From assembly GCF_902706295.1 (NCBI RefSeq), contig NZ_CACSJJ010000028.1:1-62700 (forward strand): 62,700 nt of DNA, given 5' to 3'. Made by a program: the position numbers and the translations under genes. This document shows, piece by piece, positions 1 through 8,461 of the stretch. Source of the stretch: Arthrobacter sp. 18067 (GTDB lineage: Bacteria > Actinomycetota > Actinomycetes > Actinomycetales > Micrococcaceae). Below the pieces are notes generated by a model. That model searched no databases, was not told where the DNA came from, and was given only the letters and a program-made list of their open reading frames with translations. Numbering within the stretch: the first letter of the stretch is position 1; every line of letters starts with the position of its first letter.

Positions 1-56
1 GCGGTGGCAGTGGACTGGGCGGGGGCCAGTTCTTCTGCGGAGCGGTCAACAGTCAC
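1..56 (-). CDS. N-terminus of an unidentified protein, cut by the window edge
   Basis: Reading leftwards, a GTG codon at position 56 is followed by an open frame to the window edge that begins (M)TVDRSAEELAPAQSTAT. A good Shine-Dalgarno, AAGGAG, lies seven bases before the GTG, which is the main support. Only 18 complete codons are visible and they look like a disordered N-terminus, so no function can be given. The gene is divergent from the MFS transporter, so the stretch between them should hold both promoters; the protein could be the transporter's regulator, but that is a guess. Confidence 0.5.
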   Translation of the reverse strand, partial: MTVDRSAEELAPAQSTAT

Positions 57-350
57 GGAGTGGCTCCTTGGTGGGGGACGTTGTTATTCCAAGGTAGGTT
101 TCGCGCATTTCGTGGACGGGCGCCGTTTGTAAACGTGCTGTGACATTTCCCTATCGGAGGGGTCACCGGCGCGTGAGGCCATGGTGAGGTAATGTGGCCC
201 GGACCACAGGATGAGATTTTCCTGTACGTCCGCATGTTGGACTTTGTTGTCCAGTCAATGGACAGCCGGAACTATTATTGAACTCTCGAATAATCCTTCG
301 CCGGGTAGGCTCCTGGGGCATCGGCCGGCGTGAACGAAAGCTGCTAATAC
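57..350. promoter_or_regulatory. Divergent intergenic region with repeated TGGAC/GTCCA half-sites
   Basis: About 290 bp without a gene. At 239-264 the pentamer TGGAC or its complement GTCCA occurs three times in alternating orientation. The right-hand pair is a perfect 6-bp inverted repeat (TGTCCA at 248-253, TGGACA at 259-264, 5-nt spacer). TATTAT at 273-278 could be the -10 hexamer of the transporter gene, leaving a leader of roughly 70 nt. The placement just upstream of this hexamer suits an operator. The rest shows nothing recognisable. Confidence 0.35.
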
Positions 351-1760
351 ATGTCTTCCACCGCACCATCCAAGGAAGGCGAGTCCACTAAACCAGTGAA
401 CTCGCGGGGCAAGGTGATCTTCGCGAGCCTGATCGGCACGACGATCGAGTTCTACGACTTCTATGCCTATGCCACCGCGTCGGTACTCGTCTTCCCGAAG
501 CTCTTCTTCCCCGACGCCACAGACATCAATGCTCTCCTTAGTGCGTTTGCCATCTTCGGTGTTGCCTTCTTCGCGCGTCCCATCGGTGCCGTGGTCTTCG
601 GCCACTTCGGTGACAAGATCGGCCGCAAGGGCACCCTGGTTGCTTCGCTGCTGACCATGGGTATTGCCACGTTCCTCATTGGACTCCTGCCCACGGCATC
701 CATGCCGGGATGGGCAATCCTGGCCCCGATCATGCTGGTCATCCTGCGCTTCTTCCAGGGCCTCGCCTTGGGTGGAGAGTGGTCCGGTGCGGCCTTGCTG
801 GCCACCGAAAATGCTCCCGAGGGCAAGCGGGCCATCTACGGCACCTTCCCGCAGTTGGGTGCTCCCATCGGTTTCATCATCGCCAACGTGATCTTCATCT
901 GGATGAACGTGGCCCTGAGTGCCGAAGAATTCCTGGCCTGGGGTTGGCGTGTTCCGTTCATCCTGAGCGCCGTGCTGGTGATCGTGGGACTGTACGTGCG
1001 CCTGAAGCTGGTGGAGAGCGCATCCTTTACCAAGGTGATCGAGCAGGACAAGGTCCAAAAGCTGCCCCTCGCCGCTACGCTCAAGAGCCACTGGCGCCCC
1101 GTGGTGGCAGGCACCTTCATCATGTTTGCTACCTACGTGCTCTTCTACATCATGACGACGTTCACGCTGTCCTACGGCACCAAACCCACCTTGGCCGGCG
1201 CGCAGGCCGCAGCCGAAAAGGCAGGCAAGCCCATGACCGCGGACCAGATCGCGGCGTTCATCCCGGGTCTGGGCATCACCCGGTCCGACTTCCTGTGGAT
1301 GCTGATCATCGGCGTCGTCTTCTTCGGCATCTTCACTGTGGTCTCCGGACCGCTCGCCGAGAAGTGGGGCCGCCGCAAGTTCCTCCTGGGTGTCACCGCC
1401 GGTATCTTCGTGTTCGGTGCGCTCTGGTTCACCATGTTTGGTCCCGGCCAGGCAGCGGCGATGGTTGGCCTCATTGTGGGCTTCACGCTCATGGGCCTGA
1501 CCTTCGGTCCCATGGCAGCCATCCTTCCGGAGCTGTTCCCGGCGAACGTCCGCTACACAGGTTCTGCCGTTGCGTACAACCTGTCGTCCATGATCGGAGC
1601 GGCCCCCGCATCGTTCGTCGCCATCGCGCTCTGGTCGGCCGCGAACGGCAGCACCTGGCTGGTGGGTGTCTACATGGCCGTCGCCGCGGTGATCACGTTC
1701 ATTGCCCTCTGGCTGACCCGTGAAACCAAGGACATGGACTACGAAAACAACGTGTCCTAA
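351..1760 (+). CDS. MFS transporter, metabolite:H+ symporter (MHS/ProP-ShiA) type
   Basis: A 469-aa, 12-helix major facilitator protein that should bring an organic acid, betaine or similar metabolite into the cytoplasm with protons. Family marks are GTTIEFYDFYAY at residues 29-40 in helix 1, the loop 2-3 signature GHFGDKIGRK at 84-93, the RFFQGLALGGEWSG stretch at 133-146 in helix 4, and the repeated motif EKWGRRK after helix 8. Length is normal for MHS members such as ProP, ShiA and KgtP. A hydrophilic insert around residues 280-305 lies between helices 7 and 8. The ATG start has only a weak ribosome site (GAAAGC). The gene stands alone and ends at a strong hairpin. The substrate cannot be told from sequence; MHS paralogues are numerous in soil actinobacteria. 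Confidence 0.88.
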   Translation: MSSTAPSKEGESTKPVNSRGKVIFASLIGTTIEFYDFYAYATASVLVFPKLFFPDATDINALLSAFAIFGVAFFARPIGAVVFGHFGDKIGRKGTLVASLLTMGIATFLIGLLPTASMPGWAILAPIMLVILRFFQGLALGGEWSGAALLATENAPEGKRAIYGTFPQLGAPIGFIIANVIFIWMNVALSAEEFLAWGWRVPFILSAVLVIVGLYVRLKLVESASFTKVIEQDKVQKLPLAATLKSHWRPVVAGTFIMFATYVLFYIMTTFTLSYGTKPTLAGAQAAAEKAGKPMTADQIAAFIPGLGITRSDFLWMLIIGVVFFGIFTVVSGPLAEKWGRRKFLLGVTAGIFVFGALWFTMFGPGQAAAMVGLIVGFTLMGLTFGPMAAILPELFPANVRYTGSAVAYNLSSMIGAAPASFVAIALWSAANGSTWLVGVYMAVAAVITFIALWLTRETKDMDYENNVS

Positions 1761-1770
1761 GTAGCCCAAT

Positions 1771-1813
1771 AACGACGGCGGCTCCGCACCAATGGTGCGG
1801 AGCCGCCGTCGTT
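1771..1813. terminator. Convergent bidirectional terminator hairpin
   Basis: A perfect 20-bp stem (1771-1790 with 1794-1813) closes on a 3-nt AAT loop. Each arm reads AACGACGGCGGCTCCGCACC or its complement. It sits between the convergent ends of the MFS transporter and the acyl-CoA carboxylase alpha subunit and should stop transcription from both sides. Only short T/A runs flank the stem. Confidence 0.85.
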
Positions 1814-1828
1814 AAGGGGTACTTTGCG

Positions 1829-3643
1829 TTAGTCCTCGATGGTGGCGATGACTGCGCCGGCGGCGACGGTCTCACCTGCCTTGGCAGCAAGGCCTCGGAC
1901 GGTACCTGCCTTGTGGGCGGTGAGGGGCTGTTCCATCTTCATGGCCTCCAGGACTACGATCAGGTCGCCCTCGGCCACAACGTCGCCTTCAGAAGCTGCC
2001 ACCTTGACGATGGTGCCCTGCATCGGGGAGGTCAGTGCGTTGCCGCCAGCTGCAGCCGCCGTGGCGCCGGCCGAGCGGGAACGCTTCTTGGACTTTCCGC
2101 CCTTGGCACCTGAGCCGCTGGAGACTGCGGCGACGCTGCCACCCAGGCCCGACGGCAGGACGACCTCAAGGCGCTTGCCGCCAACCTCGACGACGACGCG
2201 CTGGCGCTCACCGGCGTCGGGCGTTTCGGCACCGGCAGCGCTGGCCGACCATGCCGGAATGCTGTTGACGAACTCGGTTTCAATCCAGCGGGTGTGAACC
2301 TTGAACGGTCCTTCAGCGGGGGCGAAATCGGGGTCGGTGACCACGGCGAGGTCGAACGGGATGACGGTGGGGATACCCTCAACCACCATCTCTTCCAAGG
2401 CGCGGCGTGAACGCTGAAGGGCTTGCTCGCGGGAAGCGCCGGTGACAATCAGCTTGGAGAGCATGGAATCGAAGTTGCCGCTGATGACGTCACCCTGCTC
2501 GACGCCGGAGTCGATCCGGATGCCGGGCCCCGTCGGGTTCTTCAAGGTGCTGATGGTGCCCGGAGCTGGCATGAAGTTGCGGCCCGGATCTTCGCCGGTA
2601 ATGCGGAATTCGAAGGAGTGGCCGCGGACCTCGGGGTCGTCGTAGCCGAGTGCTTCGCCGCGGGCGATCCGGAACTGCTCGCGGACGAGGTCGATGCCCG
2701 TGACTTCCTCGGAGACACAGTGCTCCACTTGGAGGCGGGTGTTGACCTCAAGGAAGGAGATGGTGCCGTCCTGGCCCACCAGGAACTCGCACGTTCCAGC
2801 GCCGAGGTAGTTGGCTTCCTTCAGGATGGCCTTGGAGGACTCGTAAAGCCTCTTGACCTGCTCTTCGCTCAGGTAGGGAGCCGGGGCTTCCTCAACGAGC
2901 TTCTGGTTGCGGCGCTGCAGTGAGCAGTCGCGGGTGGAGACCACCACGACGTTGCCGAACGCGTCGGCAAGGCACTGGGTTTCAACGTGGCGCGGAGCAT
3001 CGAGGAAGCGTTCGATGAAGCACTCGCCGCGGCCGAAGGCTGCCGTGGCTTCGCGGACCGCGGATTCGAAGAGCTCAGGTATTTCGTCCATGGTACGGGC
3101 GACCTTGATGCCGCGTCCGCCACCACCGAATGCTGCCTTGATGGCAACGGGGAGGCCGAATTCTTCGGCAAACTTCAGGATTTCGTCTGCGGATTCCACC
3201 GGATCAGCCGTGCCGGGGACCAGGGGAGCGCCTACCTTTTCGGCGATGTGGCGGGCCTGGACCTTGTCGCCCAAGGCTGAGATGGCCTCGGGGGACGGGC
3301 CGATCCAGGTGATGCCGGCGTCGATGACCTTGGCCGCGAACTCGGCGTTCTCCGCCAGGAAGCCGTAGCCGGGGTGGATGGCGTCCGCGCCGGACTGCTT
3401 GGCGACGTCGATGATCTTGTCCATCACCAGGTACGACTCGGCGGCGGTGTTGCCGCCCAAAGCGTAGGCTTCGTCGGCGAGGCGGACATGGAGGGCATCA
3501 CGGTCGGGGTCGGCGTAAACGGCTACGGAGGCAATGCCTTCGTCCCGGGCGGCTCGGATGATGCGGACCGCGATTTCGCCGCGGTTGGCAATCAAGACCT
3601 TGGTAAGAGGGCTGGAAATGGGCTGCGCCGGGTTAGCTGACAA
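1829..3643 (-). CDS. accA3: Acyl-CoA carboxylase alpha subunit (biotin carboxylase fused to BCCP)
   Basis: This 604-aa protein carboxylates its own biotin with ATP and bicarbonate and passes CO2 to the beta subunit for malonyl-CoA or methylmalonyl-CoA synthesis. The biotin carboxylase core occupies residues ~15-460, with KVLIANRGEIAVRI at the start, a glycine-rich ATP-grasp loop (FGGGGRGIKV) and the signature EVNTRLQVEH. A Lys/Ser/Ala-rich linker (around GGKSKKRSRSAG) leads to the biotinyl domain, whose EAMKMEQPL motif places the biotinylated lysine at residue 569. The start is TTG with AGAAGGAG eight bases upstream. Order and length match the actinobacterial AccA3/AccBC type; the matching beta and epsilon genes and birA lie 8-13 kb away. 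The symbol follows the mycobacterial orthologue and is an inference from architecture and gene order. Confidence 0.93.
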   Translation of the reverse strand: MSANPAQPISSPLTKVLIANRGEIAVRIIRAARDEGIASVAVYADPDRDALHVRLADEAYALGGNTAAESYLVMDKIIDVAKQSGADAIHPGYGFLAENAEFAAKVIDAGITWIGPSPEAISALGDKVQARHIAEKVGAPLVPGTADPVESADEILKFAEEFGLPVAIKAAFGGGGRGIKVARTMDEIPELFESAVREATAAFGRGECFIERFLDAPRHVETQCLADAFGNVVVVSTRDCSLQRRNQKLVEEAPAPYLSEEQVKRLYESSKAILKEANYLGAGTCEFLVGQDGTISFLEVNTRLQVEHCVSEEVTGIDLVREQFRIARGEALGYDDPEVRGHSFEFRITGEDPGRNFMPAPGTISTLKNPTGPGIRIDSGVEQGDVISGNFDSMLSKLIVTGASREQALQRSRRALEEMVVEGIPTVIPFDLAVVTDPDFAPAEGPFKVHTRWIETEFVNSIPAWSASAAGAETPDAGERQRVVVEVGGKRLEVVLPSGLGGSVAAVSSGSGAKGGKSKKRSRSAGATAAAAGGNALTSPMQGTIVKVAASEGDVVAEGDLIVVLEAMKMEQPLTAHKAGTVRGLAAKAGETVAAGAVIATIED

Positions 3644-3761
3644 GTTGTTGACTCCTTCTGTCCTTCAGGGAGCCTAGCGCGATTGTGAGGGTTCCGCCCA
3701 TATTGATGGGGGATTCCGTGTGTGAGGCGATGTTCCTTTGTAGGGTTGCTACAAATGGCGT

Positions 3762-4421
3762 CTACTGCTCGTCGTTGTCCCAGAGTTCGGTGATTCCCAC
3801 GTTCGCGTGGACCAGCAGGTCCCGCAGCGTAGAGATGGAAAGCCCGACGACGGCGTGCGGGTCGCCGTCGACCTTGCGGATGAAGGCCCCACCCAGGCCG
3901 TCGATAGTGAAGGAGCCGGCGCAGTGGAGTGGCTCTCCCGTGGCGATGTAGGCGTCGATCTCGCCGGGGCTCATCTTGGCGAAGTGCACCTCGGCGCTGG
4001 ATACGGCTCCTACCGTTGCGCCGGTGCCCTCGGGGGTCTCGTCCTCGTCGGCGTCGGCAGCTGTATCCCGGCAATCAACCAACCAGTGTCCGGTGTGCAG
4101 CACTCCCTGCGAGCCACTCATCCGCAGCATCCGCTCCCGTGCGACCTCCGCCGTGTAGGGCTTGCCATGGGACTCGCCGTCGAACTCGAAGACGGAGTCG
4201 CAACCGATGACCAGGGCGCCCTCGGCCTCGGGGAGCGCGGCGACGGCCTCGGCTTTGGCACGGGCAAGGAGCAGCGCGGTGTCGTGCGCGTCCGTCACGC
4301 CGTACTTGGCCTGCACCGCGTCCTCGTCCACATCCGAGACCAGGACGTCATGCTGGATCCCGGCTTCCGTGAGCAGCTTGGTGCGGGCGGGGGACTGGGA
4401 GGCAAGAATCAATCGGGTCAC
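3762..4421 (-). CDS. maf: Maf-family nucleoside triphosphate pyrophosphatase
   Basis: Maf proteins hydrolyse non-canonical or modified nucleotides (dTTP/UTP and modified pyrimidines) to the monophosphate. The ~219-aa sequence has the N-terminal Maf signature LILASQSPARTKLL, a central IGCDSVFEFDGE segment and the SGSQGVLHTGHWLV region. It carries an acidic insert (AADADEDETPEG) in the middle. I start it at the GTG giving (M)TRLILASQS, because the frame upstream adds 23 residues unlike any Maf and because TAGGCT lies 7 nt before this GTG. Maf next to acyl-CoA carboxylase genes is a standing arrangement in actinobacteria, without a proven functional link. Confidence 0.9.
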   Translation of the reverse strand: MTRLILASQSPARTKLLTEAGIQHDVLVSDVDEDAVQAKYGVTDAHDTALLLARAKAEAVAALPEAEGALVIGCDSVFEFDGESHGKPYTAEVARERMLRMSGSQGVLHTGHWLVDCRDTAADADEDETPEGTGATVGAVSSAEVHFAKMSPGEIDAYIATGEPLHCAGSFTIDGLGGAFIRKVDGDPHAVVGLSISTLRDLLVHANVGITELWDNDEQ

Positions 4422-4428
4422 GCTTCCC

Positions 4429-4434
4429 AGCCTA
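4429..4434 (-). promoter_or_regulatory. -10 hexamer TAGGCT of maf, leaderless arrangement
   Basis: On the minus strand TAGGCT ends seven bases before the GTG of maf, so transcription would start at or next to the start codon. No good -35 is visible. A CTCTCTCAC-type repeat lies immediately upstream. Confidence 0.4.
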
Positions 4435-4436
4435 AT

Positions 4437-4456
4437 ACGACGCTCTCTCACCTCTA
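4437..4456. repeat. CTCTCTCAC-type intergenic repeat, single copy
   Basis: The string CGACGCTCTCTCACCTCT is found here and twice more at 17.6 kb. Here it lies just upstream of the maf promoter, and a second, hairpin-forming copy follows about 50 bp further on. It appears to be a dispersed, lineage-specific element. Confidence 0.55.
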
Positions 4457-4498
4457 GCCTGCTTAAGCCGATCGCTCGCTCACCTCCCACCTCTTAAA

Positions 4499-4545
4499 CC
4501 CCAACGCTCTCTCACTTGCGTCAAGCAAGTGAGAGAGCGTTGGGG
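4499..4545. terminator. 20-bp perfect hairpin built from the CTCTCTCAC repeat
   Basis: The left arm 4499-4518 (CCCCAACGCTCTCTCACTTG) pairs perfectly with 4526-4545 around the 7-nt loop CGTCAAG. It lies just beyond the stop codon of the MMPL exporter gene, so it should end that minus-strand operon before maf. The arms contain the same CGCTCTCTCACTT string that forms the hairpin at 17668-17702. There is no clear T-tract. Confidence 0.7.
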
Positions 4546-4571
4546 TGTTCGGGCCATGAGGTGAGAGAAGG

Positions 4572-7097
4572 TTAGTGGACCAGTTCCTCGGTCCCGGCCT
4601 TCTGACGGTCGCTGCGGTTCAGCTTGGCGCCCTCGACATCCACATCCGGCAGGATGCGCGCCAGCCACTTGGGCAGCCACCAGGCCTTCTCGCCCAGAAG
4701 GTACATCACGGCGGGAACGATGGTCATGCGGACTACGAAAGCATCAATGAGTACACCGAACGCCATCGCGAAGCCGAGCGGCCGGACCATGGTGAGGTGG
4801 CTGAAGATGAAGCCGGAGAAGACGCTGACCATGATGATCGCGGCCGCGGTGACTACTGCTGCGGCGTGGCTGAACCCCGAACGGACGGCATGTTTGGCGG
4901 ACTCACCGTGCATGAAGGATTCCCTCATGCCGGACGTGATGAACACCTGGTAGTCCATTGCGAGGCCAAACAACACGCCAATCAGGATGATGGGCAGGAA
5001 GCTGAGGACAGCGCCCGGGTTGGCGACGTCGAAGATCCCTCCAAGCCAGCCCCATTGGTACACGGCAACCACGGCACCGAAGGCAGCAGCCAGCGAGAGA
5101 AGGAAGCCACCCGTGGCGAGCAACGGCACCACGATCGAGCGGAACACCAACAGCAACAGCAGGAGGGAGAGTCCTACGACGATCGCCAGGTAGGGCGGCA
5201 ATGCGGCGCCCAGTTTGTTGGAGACATCGATGTTGCCTGCGGTTTGGCCAGTCAGGCCGATGGTCACGTCCAGGTCCTCGTGAATTGCGGAGCCCTTGTC
5301 GCGGAGGTCGGCTACCACCTGCACGGTGCCGGCGCTGGCGGGCCCTTCCTTCGGGATGACCTGGAAGACAGCAGTGCGGCGATCTTCGCTCAGGGCCACC
5401 GGCACGGCGGCGATGACGTTCTCCACGCTGCGGAGCTGGTCGGCCACGTCGAACTGGTTGTTCTTGGCATCGTTTTCGCTGAGGCCCTCGGGGAATTCAC
5501 CGACGACGACGATCGGTCCGGTGACGCCTTCACCGAAGCTGCTCCGGGTGAGGTCGTAAGCTTTGAAAGCTTGTGAATCCACGGGCTCGGATCCGCCGTC
5601 GGGCAGTGCCAGCCGCAGCTGGGAAGCGGGCAACGCCAAGGCGCCCAGCAGGACCACACTGGCAATAAGTGCAACCCAAGGATGGCGCGTCACCATGCCG
5701 CCCCAGCCGCCGCTGCTGCGCTTTTCTTCGAGCTCGCGGTCGGCAGCTTCGTGGCCGGGCTCAGCGTTGTGCTTGGCGGCCTTGGCCCACGCACGCTTGG
5801 AAATCAGCCTTCGGCCGATCAGCGCCAGGACGGCGGGCGTCAGGGTCAAAGCCACGACGACGGCGACTGCAACCGTCGCTGCTGCGGCAACACCCATCAC
5901 GGCGAGGAAGGGGAGTCCCGGGACAACGAGTGCTGCCAAAGCGATGATGACGGTGAGACCGGCGAAGAGTACTGCGTTCCCGGAGGTGCCCGTGGCCAAC
6001 GCCGCAGACTCTTCAGCGTCCATGCCCGCCAGGAGCTGGGTCCGGTGGCGGTTGACGATGAAGAGCGAGTAATCAATGCCGACCGCGAGGCCCAGCATCA
6101 GGGCGAGCATGGGGGAAATGGAGCTCATGTCGATCACGCTGGTGAGCGCGAACGTGCCGCCGACGCCAACGGCGACGCCGATGAGGGCCATGAGGAGCGG
6201 CAAGCCTGCTGCAATGAGAGTGCCAAGCATCAGGATCAGGACCAGGGCAGCAACGGCGACACCCACGATCTCGGCAATGCCGAAGATCTCCGAGACATCC
6301 TCGGTGATTTCCTTGCTGGCGTAGGCGGTGACACCTGCGGACGAGACACCGTGGACGATCTCCTGGACTTGCTCGCGCACCGCCGGGTCAACGGCGTTGA
6401 TGGAGGTCTTGAACTGGACCTGTGCAATCGCGGCCTTGTTGTCGCTGGACACGAAGCGCATGCCCTCAGAGGCCTCGAGCTGGCGCTTGCCGAGGGCCAG
6501 CGCAGCAGCGCCGTCCGCAGCTTCCTTGGTTCCGGCGTCGAGCTTTTCCTGACCCGCGGCAAGCTCGGCGCGCTGGGGAGCCAGTTGTGCTTCAATTTGC
6601 GCGGGCGTCATGCCTGCGGCTGCCATCTGCTGCTCAGCGCCGGCGAGCTGCGCTTGACCTGCAGTGAGTTGCGCCCGGGCTGCATCCAGTTGGGCCTGGC
6701 CTTGGGAGGCCTTGGTTTCACCGGCAGCGATGTCGCTGGCGGCGTTGTCCAGTTGCGCCTGGGTGGTGAACGGGTTCACCGTTCCCTGCACGTCAGGCAT
6801 GGCCTCGAGCTTGGTGAGCGCAGCGGCAACTGCGTCCGTCTTGGCTTGGTCAAAACCGGCGTCCCCGGCGTCGAAGACCACGCTGGCCGAGCCACCCGAG
6901 GAATCGGGCAGGGCTTCCTTGAGCTTGTCCGCCATCCGCTGCGTTTCAGTGCCCGGAATGGTGAAGTTGTTGGACATGGTGCCGTGGAAAGCTGCGGCCG
7001 AGCCGCCCACTGCCACCATGACGGCCAGCCAGATGGAGATGACCAGCCAGCGGCGCCGATACGAGAATTTGCCGAGCCTGTAGAGGAACGAAGCCAT
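4572..7097 (-). CDS. MMPL-family (RND superfamily) membrane transporter, YdfJ-like
   Basis: A ~841-aa exporter of the MMPL group, which moves lipids or hydrophobic drugs outwards using the proton gradient. Each half has one N-terminal helix, an extracytoplasmic domain and five clustered helices. Conserved intramembrane motifs are GIDYSLFIVNRHRTQL in the first half and AMDYQVFITSGMRE in the second. The first extracytoplasmic domain carries a long Ala/Gln-rich heptad-like stretch (units like QAQLDAARAQLTAGQ, roughly residues 125-215), probably a coiled coil. I start at the ATG giving MASFLYRLGKFSYRRRW, because the 35 upstream residues are unlike the family and would overlap the TetR gene. The start is one base after the TetR stop (TGA-C-ATG), so the two are translated together. 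Substrate unknown. Confidence 0.87.
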   Translation of the reverse strand: MASFLYRLGKFSYRRRWLVISIWLAVMVAVGGSAAAFHGTMSNNFTIPGTETQRMADKLKEALPDSSGGSASVVFDAGDAGFDQAKTDAVAAALTKLEAMPDVQGTVNPFTTQAQLDNAASDIAAGETKASQGQAQLDAARAQLTAGQAQLAGAEQQMAAAGMTPAQIEAQLAPQRAELAAGQEKLDAGTKEAADGAAALALGKRQLEASEGMRFVSSDNKAAIAQVQFKTSINAVDPAVREQVQEIVHGVSSAGVTAYASKEITEDVSEIFGIAEIVGVAVAALVLILMLGTLIAAGLPLLMALIGVAVGVGGTFALTSVIDMSSISPMLALMLGLAVGIDYSLFIVNRHRTQLLAGMDAEESAALATGTSGNAVLFAGLTVIIALAALVVPGLPFLAVMGVAAAATVAVAVVVALTLTPAVLALIGRRLISKRAWAKAAKHNAEPGHEAADRELEEKRSSGGWGGMVTRHPWVALIASVVLLGALALPASQLRLALPDGGSEPVDSQAFKAYDLTRSSFGEGVTGPIVVVGEFPEGLSENDAKNNQFDVADQLRSVENVIAAVPVALSEDRRTAVFQVIPKEGPASAGTVQVVADLRDKGSAIHEDLDVTIGLTGQTAGNIDVSNKLGAALPPYLAIVVGLSLLLLLLVFRSIVVPLLATGGFLLSLAAAFGAVVAVYQWGWLGGIFDVANPGAVLSFLPIILIGVLFGLAMDYQVFITSGMRESFMHGESAKHAVRSGFSHAAAVVTAAAIIMVSVFSGFIFSHLTMVRPLGFAMAFGVLIDAFVVRMTIVPAVMYLLGEKAWWLPKWLARILPDVDVEGAKLNRSDRQKAGTEELVH

Positions 7098-7098
7098 G

Positions 7099-7821
7099 TC
7101 AGAACCGATCTGTGGTGGTTGGAACGGAGGGTGAGGCTGTTGCCGGTGTGGAGACAGCGTCCGACGGCGGTGCGAAGCCGGCGCCAAGGAGGCCCATCGC
7201 ATCGATGAGGTGCTGGCGAAGGACCGCCAGGGATTCCGCGGAGAGGTCTGGCCCGCGTTCGGCGAACCATACGGTCATGGCGGCCTTGCCGCAGGAGATC
7301 ACTGAACCGGCCAAGGCATGCAGGTACAGCTCGCTGATGCCGGTGCCGAGCCTGCCGCGTGCTGCGTCAATGATTTGCTCTGTGCAGTGTTCCCAGGCTT
7401 CCAGCTCGGAGCGGGCGAGCGAACGGTTGTCCTGCGTCAGGCTGAACAACTCGGCCATGGGTGCCACGGACATTGGATCTGCCAGCGCCATGAGGGCTGC
7501 CTGCGCGGATTCAAGGATCGACTCGTCGGCAGGGCGCAGCCGGAACTGCTCCAGCGCGTGGTCCATGAAGCCGTCGGCAACGGATGCCAGGGCGGCCTCG
7601 AGGCTGGGGAAGTAGTTGAAAAAGGTCCGCCGTGAGACACCCGCGCTGGCGGCGATGTCCTCCACGGTGAAATTGCCGGAACCATTGCTGCGCAACAGGT
7701 CCAGGGCTGCGGAGGCGATGGAGCTGCGGGTGGCCGCCTTATTGAGCTCGCGTCGCGAAGGGGCGGGCTCTGCAAGGGTAGGCGACTCCGCAGTGGCTTC
7801 CTGGCTACTGGTTTGGGTCAC
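7099..7821 (-). CDS. TetR-family transcriptional repressor of the MMPL exporter
   Basis: A 240-aa regulator with an N-terminal TetR helix-turn-helix: FTVEDIAASAGVSRRTFFNYFPS at about residues 50-72 is the hallmark segment. The C-terminal ligand domain is divergent, as is usual. It is the promoter-proximal gene of a two-gene operon with the MMPL exporter, so it probably represses its own operon and is released by an exporter substrate. A cluster of AGTGCAA half-sites covers its promoter. The start is GTG. TAGTGT lies exactly six bases before it, suggesting leaderless mRNA; no Shine-Dalgarno is present. Confidence 0.88.
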   Translation of the reverse strand: MTQTSSQEATAESPTLAEPAPSRRELNKAATRSSIASAALDLLRSNGSGNFTVEDIAASAGVSRRTFFNYFPSLEAALASVADGFMDHALEQFRLRPADESILESAQAALMALADPMSVAPMAELFSLTQDNRSLARSELEAWEHCTEQIIDAARGRLGTGISELYLHALAGSVISCGKAAMTVWFAERGPDLSAESLAVLRQHLIDAMGLLGAGFAPPSDAVSTPATASPSVPTTTDRF

Positions 7822-7824
7822 ATA

Positions 7825-7849
7825 CTTACACTAAGTGCAAGTTTGCACT
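7825..7849 (-). promoter_or_regulatory. Overlapping palindromes and -10 of the TetR-MMPL operon
   Basis: Three AGTGYAA half-sites alternate: CTTACACT (7825-7832) against AGTGCAAG (7834-7841, 7 of 8 pairs), and AGTGCAA (7834-7840) against TTGCACT (7843-7849, perfect, 2-nt spacer). The middle half-site is shared. On the minus strand the first palindrome contains TAGTGT (7828-7833), six bases before the GTG of the TetR gene. A dimer bound here would block the promoter, as TetR autorepressors do. Confidence 0.6.
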
Positions 7850-7965
7850 CTGCGCAATTTGAGCGTTCCCCGAGTGCGAAGAGTCCCGCCCTCGATCGCT
7901 CCGCTCACCGTTGGACGGGAGTGGAGCGGTCAAGGCCGGGACTCGGGCTGGGTGAAACTGTTTGG

Positions 7966-8424
7966 TTAGAACTGGGTGGGAGGAGCCGGTGGCGTGGGCT
8001 GCTGCGGCTGGCCCGGCTGTGCGGGCTGGGCTGGTTGCGCAGGCTGCTGGGCGGCTGTCTTGGTCAGATAAACAGACTGTCCCGTGGCCCCAGGCTCACC
8101 CTCACCCAGCGGCAGGACGTACACGGCGGTTCCGTAGGCACAGACCTCCGTCCAGTTGGTGCCCATCTCGGACGTGTCGAAGCGCATGGCGACGATGGCA
8201 TTGGCCCCACGCTGCTGCGCTTCATTGACCATGCGTGCCATGACTTCCTGGCGGCTTTCGTAGAGTGCCTTGGTCATTTCGGGCAGCTCGCCGCCGCCGA
8301 GGGAACGGAAGCCGGCCAGCATTTGCGAGCCGATATCGCGTGAGCGGACCGTGAGGCCCATGACTTCGCCGAAGACGGCGTCGATCCGGTGGCCCGGGAT
8401 TTCATTGGAAGTGACGATCAACAT
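7966..8424 (-). CDS. YbjQ/UPF0145 family protein with Pro/Gln-rich tail
   Basis: A 152-aa cytoplasmic protein of the YbjQ family (UPF0145, annotated as putative heavy-metal-binding), whose biochemical role is not established. The core, residues 1-~115, has typical segments: LIVTSNEIPGHRI at the start, the RSRDIGSQMLAGFRSLGGGE stretch and ANAIVAMRFDTSEMG. The last ~30 residues are a low-complexity Ala/Pro/Gln tail (AQQPAQPAQPAQPGQPQQP) absent from short homologues. TAGGCT ends six bases before the ATG and there is no Shine-Dalgarno, so the transcript is probably leaderless. It is monocistronic between the divergent TetR gene and the symporter terminator. Confidence 0.85.
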   Translation of the reverse strand: MLIVTSNEIPGHRIDAVFGEVMGLTVRSRDIGSQMLAGFRSLGGGELPEMTKALYESRQEVMARMVNEAQQRGANAIVAMRFDTSEMGTNWTEVCAYGTAVYVLPLGEGEPGATGQSVYLTKTAAQQPAQPAQPAQPGQPQQPTPPAPPTQF

Positions 8425-8430
8425 GGACCG

Positions 8431-8436
8431 AGCCTA
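8431..8436 (-). promoter_or_regulatory. -10 hexamer TAGGCT of the YbjQ gene, leaderless arrangement
   Basis: TAGGCT on the minus strand followed by CGGTCC and then ATG: exactly six bases between hexamer and start codon. The -35 region is not obvious. Confidence 0.5.
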
Positions 8437-8461
8437 TCCAGCTTTGGCCCCTTAAACCGGG

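Noticed and set aside
255..1769. Long open frame of ~500 codons antisense to the MFS transporter
   Set aside because: Composition is His/Gly/Asp-rich without any domain, there is no ribosome site, and the opposite strand is a clear transporter. It is a by-product of GC-rich codon use.
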